From Anaerotignum propionicum DSM 1682 (lineage in GTDB: Bacteria > Bacillota > Clostridia > Lachnospirales > Anaerotignaceae), in the NCBI RefSeq assembly GCF_001561955.1, contig NZ_CP014223.1, positions 2,666,001-2,730,000 on the forward strand: a stretch of 64,000 nucleotides of DNA, written 5' to 3'. The notes below the pieces were generated by a model. It did not search any database. It was not told the DNA's origin and saw nothing but the letters and a program-made list of their open reading frames with translations. Below, in pieces: positions 58,955 to 64,000 of this stretch. A program made the position numbers and the translations under genes. Positions within the stretch are counted from its first letter, which is position 1. Every line of letters starts with the position of its first letter.

Positions 58955-60289
58955 CTACTGCTCCTTTGTCCCCAATATAATTCTGATATCCGCATTTGCA
59001 CCAATCTCGTTTGGTGCAACCTCCACCTTTGCATCATTGAAAAAGGATACTAAATCGGTACCAACCCCCTCGTTTTTTACTTGAATCCTTGTATAGGTGT
59101 TGTGCTGTCCCGTGTAATTAGAGGGTGAACCTACACGATACCCCGCGTCCTCCAGCTTTTTGCTATAGGTTGCAGCTAGACCGTTTATGTCCCCGCCGTT
59201 GGCAACCTCTATCAAAAGAGCTTTGCTGTCTGCGGCAGCTCCTTGGGTATCTGTTGCCGCAGCACTATAAAATACACGGTCAACCATCTCTCTGGTTGCT
59301 TCTGCATCATGAATAAAATAAGATACGCTGCCAACATATTGCCCAACACCGGGAAGGGTTTCCATGGAGACATTGCCCATATTTATTTTATCTACATAAT
59401 TTACATATTTTAATGCATCTGCCATAGAAATATCTGTATCAATATATTTGTACATCACAGAAATCAAGTCAGGCAGGTTTTTCAATATTGTTTCCGTGCT
59501 TAAAACCTTTTCTGCCAAAGCTTTTAAAAATAACTGCTGTGTTTGGATACGCGCCACGTCCCCCTCAACATAACGACGGAAGCGAACTAACTGCTCAGCC
59601 TTTTCTCCATCTAAATGTTGATCACCTTTTTTAAGATTAATCAAAGGATCCCCGGTATCTCTCATGTCCCAATACATATCCTGAGGCACGTACATATCCA
59701 CACCGCCGATGGCATCCACAATGGCACGAAATGCTTCCAAATCTATTTTAACATAGTGGTCAATTTTAATCCCCAATAGGTCTTCTATTTCCAAAACTGT
59801 ATTCTGACATCCCATCTTTTCACCACTGTAAGCGTGCACTGCATTTAACTTTGTGACCTGATTGTAAGAATGACCCTCAGCTTTTATATTAGCCTTAACT
59901 TCATCTGTAAGGGAAACTCTGGTATCTCTCGGTAAGGAAACCAGTTTAAGGCTCTCTGCCGCACTATCATAATGGACAACAAAAATAACGTCCGTACGGG
60001 TTCCATCCTTATCCACGCCAAATACCGCAACATTCATTTTAATATTTCGTTTTAGAAAAGCATCCAAAAGACTGGTATCCGACGCATTGTTGCGTACCAC
60101 TCCTTTATCTGCAAAAGGAGGATTTCCCGTTATTTTGTAATATGCAAAGCAAGCCCCACCGGCAAGCATCACAAATGCCAAAACAATAGAAACTACTATT
60201 TTAAAGAACACCCTCACTGGATTAAATCCCTTTTTCTTTGGTGCGATTCGTTCCGCTTGCCGTACAGGCTTTCTTTGTTTTCCGCTCAT
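58955..60289 (-). CDS. LCP (LytR-CpsA-Psr) family protein with LytR_C domain
   Basis: A 444-residue phosphotransferase predicted to attach lipid-linked polymers to peptidoglycan. An N-terminal membrane segment (about 28-50) precedes the LCP domain (about 85-255) with the substrate residues visible in DGTRTDVIFVVHYD, SLPRDTRV, GGVDMYVPQDM and LVRFRRYVEGDVARIQTQQLF, and a C-terminal LytR_C domain (about 345-440). It starts after ATAGGTGAG, 21 bases after its neighbour. The pair of LCP enzymes fits a polymer-attachment role. Confidence 0.94.
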   Translation of the reverse strand: MSGKQRKPVRQAERIAPKKKGFNPVRVFFKIVVSIVLAFVMLAGGACFAYYKITGNPPFADKGVVRNNASDTSLLDAFLKRNIKMNVAVFGVDKDGTRTDVIFVVHYDSAAESLKLVSLPRDTRVSLTDEVKANIKAEGHSYNQVTKLNAVHAYSGEKMGCQNTVLEIEDLLGIKIDHYVKIDLEAFRAIVDAIGGVDMYVPQDMYWDMRDTGDPLINLKKGDQHLDGEKAEQLVRFRRYVEGDVARIQTQQLFLKALAEKVLSTETILKNLPDLISVMYKYIDTDISMADALKYVNYVDKINMGNVSMETLPGVGQYVGSVSYFIHDAEATREMVDRVFYSAAATDTQGAAADSKALLIEVANGGDINGLAATYSKKLEDAGYRVGSPSNYTGQHNTYTRIQVKNEGVGTDLVSFFNDAKVEVAPNEIGANADIRIILGTKEQ

Positions 60290-60310
60290 CTTCTCACCTA
60301 TCTGTCTTTT

Positions 60311-61492
60311 TTATTCTGCCATATTTTGCTCCGATTCCGGGGTTTCAATACCATAAATTAAACTTTGAATCAAAGCCTTTGTTCCCGCTTCATCCATATC
60401 AAAGAATCTGCCACCTTCACCGGGAATGGTAACTGTTGTCATTTTTGCAGGATCAATTTCTTTTAAATACTTCACATATTTCAGTGCCTCAGAAAGAGTG
60501 ATATCACTTTCCGTCTTGTCCAAAGCAACTTGAATTAGACTGCTCATATTTTTCATAATTGATTCTGTACTACAAACTTTCGCCAAAAATGCACGCATAA
60601 AATCCTGTTGAACTTGTATTCTTTTCAGATCCTTTTGGGCATATCCCTCTCGAAAGCGCACCAATTGTTCCGCTTTTTTTCCATCCAAGTGTTGGAACCC
60701 TGGTTGAAGGTCAATATACAAATCCTGATAAGGATCAACATAATAAAGCCTGTCCTTCACTTCCATGTCCACACCGCCAATGGCATCTACAATATCACGA
60801 AATGCAGTTAAATCTACCTTAACATAGTAATCAACCTGTATTCCAAGAATTTCCTCCATCATCTTAACGGAAAAAGCACAACGGTTGTCCTCTCCTGCAT
60901 AGGCATGCAATTCCGTCAGCTTACATTCTCCATAAACACCGTCTCTTTTCGGAACAGTTCGTCCATTCTTTTCCAAAATGGAAGTCATTTCATTGGTCAT
61001 TATCACCCTTGTATCTCTGGGAACCCCGATTAAGCTGAGTGCCTTTGTTCTGGTATTAAAGCTGGCTATCATGCTCACATCGGCGCGGAATCCATCCTCA
61101 TCTGTCCCTAAAATCGCCAAATTGATAATTTCATCCTCAATTTCAGAGGGTGAAGAAGCTGATACCTTAAATGTAGGTTTCTCAGCCTTTCCTTCCCATT
61201 TTTGCAGTGCCACATATGCCTTAGAACCACCATATACCAACCCCAGAAAAAAAAGAATGCCAAAAACCATAAAAAATCCTTGCATCCTCCTTTTTTGCGC
61301 TAATCTCCTGCGCCTCACATTTCGTTTTCCTTGGGGCGCTTTGGGTGGTGCCTCTTTGTATACCCTTGCAATTGGTTTTTGCTCAACCCTTTTTCGCTGT
61401 CCTCTTACTTCTTGCCGTCGAGCCACCTGCCTTTTTATGTTTATCTCGTCACGTCTATCCCGATACTCATAATCTATTCTTTTTCTTCGCAT
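60311..61492 (-). CDS. LCP (LytR-CpsA-Psr) family protein
   Basis: A 393-residue protein with a very basic, Arg/Lys-rich cytoplasmic N-terminus (about 75 residues), one membrane segment (about 76-95), and an LCP domain with DEDGFRADVSMIASF, GVPRDTRVIM, GGVDMEVKDRLYYVDPY and QLVRFREGYAQKDLKRIQVQQDF. Unlike its neighbour it lacks a LytR_C domain. The Arg triads that bind phosphates are intact, so it should be active. Start follows GGAGAAA; it leads the LCP-LCP-udk group. Confidence 0.93.
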   Translation of the reverse strand: MRRKRIDYEYRDRRDEINIKRQVARRQEVRGQRKRVEQKPIARVYKEAPPKAPQGKRNVRRRRLAQKRRMQGFFMVFGILFFLGLVYGGSKAYVALQKWEGKAEKPTFKVSASSPSEIEDEIINLAILGTDEDGFRADVSMIASFNTRTKALSLIGVPRDTRVIMTNEMTSILEKNGRTVPKRDGVYGECKLTELHAYAGEDNRCAFSVKMMEEILGIQVDYYVKVDLTAFRDIVDAIGGVDMEVKDRLYYVDPYQDLYIDLQPGFQHLDGKKAEQLVRFREGYAQKDLKRIQVQQDFMRAFLAKVCSTESIMKNMSSLIQVALDKTESDITLSEALKYVKYLKEIDPAKMTTVTIPGEGGRFFDMDEAGTKALIQSLIYGIETPESEQNMAE

Positions 61493-61907
61493 TCTACGTT
61501 TCTCCTCAAACGTCAGCCTAAACTGACAATTCTACAACTTATTTATTATACCAAAGCATGCAAAAACTGACAATAAAAAATAGCAGTATTTCTGAATCAA
61601 AGCTGTTTTTCTACAATTTCAGCACCTTTCACGTTATAGCACACGCAAAAAAAATGGTTATCGGTCAAGTTTCATTCATACAATGCATGTTGTGTTCTTT
61701 TTCAAACTTTAAATTATTTTAACTTAAACCCTATAAAAACCTCTTTTTTAGGGTAAATAAGGAATTTTTGCCCATAATTAGATTATACAGGATTTTTCAA
61801 TGTTAAATTCTACAATTTTCTTAATTATAATTCGACATTATGTTGCAATTTCTTTACTTTTATTGAAAAAGCCCGTATAATGCAAGCAATGAAATTTTTC
61901 GGAGGTC
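61493..61907. other. Divergent LCP/LTA-synthase intergenic region
   Basis: About 415 bases with the plus-strand LTA synthase promoter at the right end. No gene; the LCP promoter was not identified. Confidence 0.5.
61853..61881 (+). promoter_or_regulatory. Sigma-A promoter of the LTA synthase gene
   Basis: TTTACT at 61853-61858 and a perfect TATAAT at 61876-61881 separated by 17 bases. Confidence 0.65.
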
Positions 61908-61913
61908 TTGCAT

Positions 61914-63803
61914 ATGTCAGAAACAAACCTAAATGATAAAGATAATAAATTTTTCTTATTCCTAAAAAAATATAGAATATGGATTTTTTTAATCGCAGCC
62001 TCGGTTTTCATAACAGGTGGAGTCTTTCTCATCACTTCCAATCATCTGTATTTACTCTTCATCAATTTTTTACATAATCCTGCATTATTCATCTTGAATA
62101 TCTTACCTGTATTCCTATTAATAGTGCTCGTCTATTTTATATCCGGCAGAGCAGCCTTTTCTGCCACATGGGGTGCAGCTGTTTTTCTTCTATTATCTTT
62201 TGTTGATAAAATGAAAATAACCATGCGACAAGAGCCATTGCTACCCTCAGACTTAACCTTGGTGAAAGAAGTATGGGCCATCGTCAAAAACTTTCCACGC
62301 CCTCAGCTTATCCTTGTTGGCTTATCCTTTATGGCACTCATCGTTCTTTTGGCTTCAGCCTTCTATTTATCTAAAGGAGAAAAGCCCCTATGGAAATTCC
62401 GAATAATAGGGTTTCTCGTCTTTCTTATGATCGGGTATGGTGCTAATGCATTATTGTATGCCAATGTTAACTTATATAATAGATACCCCGTCATGGGAAA
62501 CCCCTATTTTCAAGTGAATCAATATAACTCCAAAGGGTTGATCTATTCCTTCTTCCATCAATTTAACATTACAAGGATCACATCGCCTCAGGGTTACAAC
62601 AAGGCCTTTTTTGATGAGCTGGAAGGCGCCGAGACCGTAACCACAGCAAACAATAAGCCTCATATTATCATGATTATGGGAGAGGCTTTTTCTGACTTAA
62701 GTGATAATCCCAATTTAGACTTTTCCAATTATCAAGACCCATTGGAAAACTTTAAGGAGATGGCAAGCAGCAAGAACGCAGTGAGTGGTAAAATTGTAGT
62801 GCCCGGCTTTGGCGGCGGTACCTCAAACACTGAGTACGACGTTTTAACGGCATGCCCCACCAGATTTTTAAACAATCCATTGCCTTCCTATAATTTTATC
62901 CACCAACCCTTTGACGCACTGCCTCGAAGATTGGCACAAATGGGATACGAAACCCAAGCCATTCATCCCGGTTATCAGTGGTTCTATAACCGTAAAAATG
63001 TCTATCCAAATTTAGGCTTTGAAAACAGCTACTTTCTGGAAACCTCCTTTGACTTGGCGACCCAAGGAATCGGTGGATATGTTAGCGACAAGGCAGCCAT
63101 GGACAGCATTATAAAGAACTTAGATAACCACATTAAAACGAAGGATACACCACTATTTTCTTTTACTGTGACCATACAAAACCACGGGCCTTATGGTGGT
63201 CATTATGGCACTCTGCCGAAAAGTTTTGATACGGATATTCCATTGACAGATACCCAAAAAGACTTACTGACTCAATATTTTAAAGGAATCCGCGATGCAG
63301 ACCATGAGTTGGGTCGGTTAAGAGATTATGCACAAGAAAGCACCGAACCCATTGTTATTGTATATTTTGGAGACCACCTTCCGGGTTTCTCTAATGGTAT
63401 GGAATTCTTTGACCTCTTGAATTATCAAATAGATCCAAATGGCACATTGGAGGAGCGCCTTGCTTTATATGAAACACCTTTTCTCATTTGGCAAAATGAT
63501 GCTGCAAAAAAAGAATCTCAATTTAACGAAACAGCGGAGAAGGCAAAACTGCCTGCATCCGGAGTAATCAATGCCCATTATCTAGGTGCCCTTTTGACAC
63601 AGCTGTTAGATATGAAAGGGGTTTCTCCCCTTTTTGATTACGCAAACGAAGCTCGCCAAGTTCTTCCTGCAGGTACAAACAACATCTTTGTTGATAGCAA
63701 GGGCAGTTTTTCAGACATAGCAACTAAGGAACAGCTGGATGTGATACATCGCCTTCGTGATTGGCAATACTATAAACTTTTTGATCAAACAACATTAAAA
63801 TAA
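61914..63803 (+). CDS. LTA synthase family sulfatase
   Basis: A 629-residue enzyme related to lipoteichoic acid synthase. Five membrane segments occupy about residues 1-190; the extracellular sulfatase-like domain follows (about 245-560), with the metal-binding opening KPHIIMIMGEAFSDLSD, SGKIVVPGFGGGTSNTEYDVLTA containing the catalytic Thr region, FTVTIQNHGPYGGHY and VYFGDHLPGF. It would polymerise glycerol phosphate from phosphatidylglycerol or transfer such groups to a glycan. ATG at 61914 follows GGAGGT. It is divergent from the LCP genes and ends in a terminator. Confidence 0.93.
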   Translation: MSETNLNDKDNKFFLFLKKYRIWIFLIAASVFITGGVFLITSNHLYLLFINFLHNPALFILNILPVFLLIVLVYFISGRAAFSATWGAAVFLLLSFVDKMKITMRQEPLLPSDLTLVKEVWAIVKNFPRPQLILVGLSFMALIVLLASAFYLSKGEKPLWKFRIIGFLVFLMIGYGANALLYANVNLYNRYPVMGNPYFQVNQYNSKGLIYSFFHQFNITRITSPQGYNKAFFDELEGAETVTTANNKPHIIMIMGEAFSDLSDNPNLDFSNYQDPLENFKEMASSKNAVSGKIVVPGFGGGTSNTEYDVLTACPTRFLNNPLPSYNFIHQPFDALPRRLAQMGYETQAIHPGYQWFYNRKNVYPNLGFENSYFLETSFDLATQGIGGYVSDKAAMDSIIKNLDNHIKTKDTPLFSFTVTIQNHGPYGGHYGTLPKSFDTDIPLTDTQKDLLTQYFKGIRDADHELGRLRDYAQESTEPIVIVYFGDHLPGFSNGMEFFDLLNYQIDPNGTLEERLALYETPFLIWQNDAAKKESQFNETAEKAKLPASGVINAHYLGALLTQLLDMKGVSPLFDYANEARQVLPAGTNNIFVDSKGSFSDIATKEQLDVIHRLRDWQYYKLFDQTTLK

Positions 63804-63818
63804 CCACCATAAATTTTC

Positions 63819-63848
63819 GCAGTGAGAAATATTTCACTGCTTTTTTCT
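63819..63848 (+). terminator. Intrinsic terminator of the LTA synthase gene
   Basis: GCAGTGA and TCACTGC arms followed by TTTTTT, 16 bases past the stop codon. Confidence 0.88.
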
Positions 63849-64000
63849 TTCTATGAAATTTTTTACAGTTTAAGATAATAAAATTTCAAAGATACCGCTA
63901 CATAATTATACAAAATAACGTTTTTTTCATCAAAATACTGAATAAAAAATCATGAATGAATTTTTAAATATGTATGATTTTAAACCATTTTTTAGTTATA

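Overview
The window comes from a low-GC Gram-positive anaerobe of the class Clostridia, probably Lachnospirales and possibly close to Anaerotignum; the genus is a guess. Supporting signs are AT-rich intergenic DNA, strong Shine-Dalgarno sites with frequent GTG and TTG starts, a clostridial 2[4Fe-4S] ferredoxin, paired LonA/LonB proteases, Firmicutes-type ribosomal and RNA polymerase gene clusters with an L10 leader, and several genes for assembling cell-wall polymers. Nearly all genes lie on the minus strand. I saw no rRNA, tRNA, CRISPR array, insertion sequence or prophage.

Layout. (1) About 1-7 kb: a 5'-partial membrane protein, then a minus-strand run of M24 aminopeptidase, DUF2161 nuclease-fold protein, YccF and YbjQ, followed by AlaX, DegV and a small membrane protein. 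(2) 7.0-12.1 kb: lonB, lonA and engB. (3) 12.8-35.4 kb: the information-processing superlocus, transcribed right to left: rpmG-secE-nusG-rplK-rplA, rplJ-rplL, rpoB-rpoC, then rpsL-rpsG-fusA-tuf. Two foreign modules break it. A plus-strand queH plus EamA transporter pair lies between rplL and rpoB, and a TetR/ABC-exporter operon with a clear operator lies between rpoC and rpsL. Each ribosomal block has its own recognisable promoter or leader. (4) 35.6-44.6 kb: a TSCPD protein, a ferredoxin, gdhA, mreB, ctpA, ftsX-ftsE and a CdaR-type regulator. (5) 44.9-64 kb: an envelope region.

The envelope region is the most distinctive part. A tightly coupled minus-strand operon runs MurJ/O-antigen-ligase fusion, GT4 glycosyltransferase, two DUF4330 proteins, GT4/CsaB fusion, TagA/WecG glycosyltransferase and YitT. 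It is preceded by a secreted phosphodiester glycosidase and followed further right by two LCP phosphotransferases with uridine kinase, and by a divergent LTA-synthase-type sulfatase. Read together, these genes suggest a pathway that makes a lipid-linked, probably pyruvylated secondary cell-wall polymer, flips and polymerises it, and attaches it to peptidoglycan. A LolA-like lipoprotein and a MazF toxin with no adjacent antitoxin lie between the glycosidase and the LCP genes.

Regulatory signals readable from sequence include good sigma-A promoters for rpmG, rplJ, rpoB, rpsL, tuf, tetR, ftsE, queH, ferredoxin and the LTA synthase gene, many intrinsic terminators, an L10 leader with attenuator, and a shared hairpin motif before rplK and rplA that looks like an L1 autoregulatory site.
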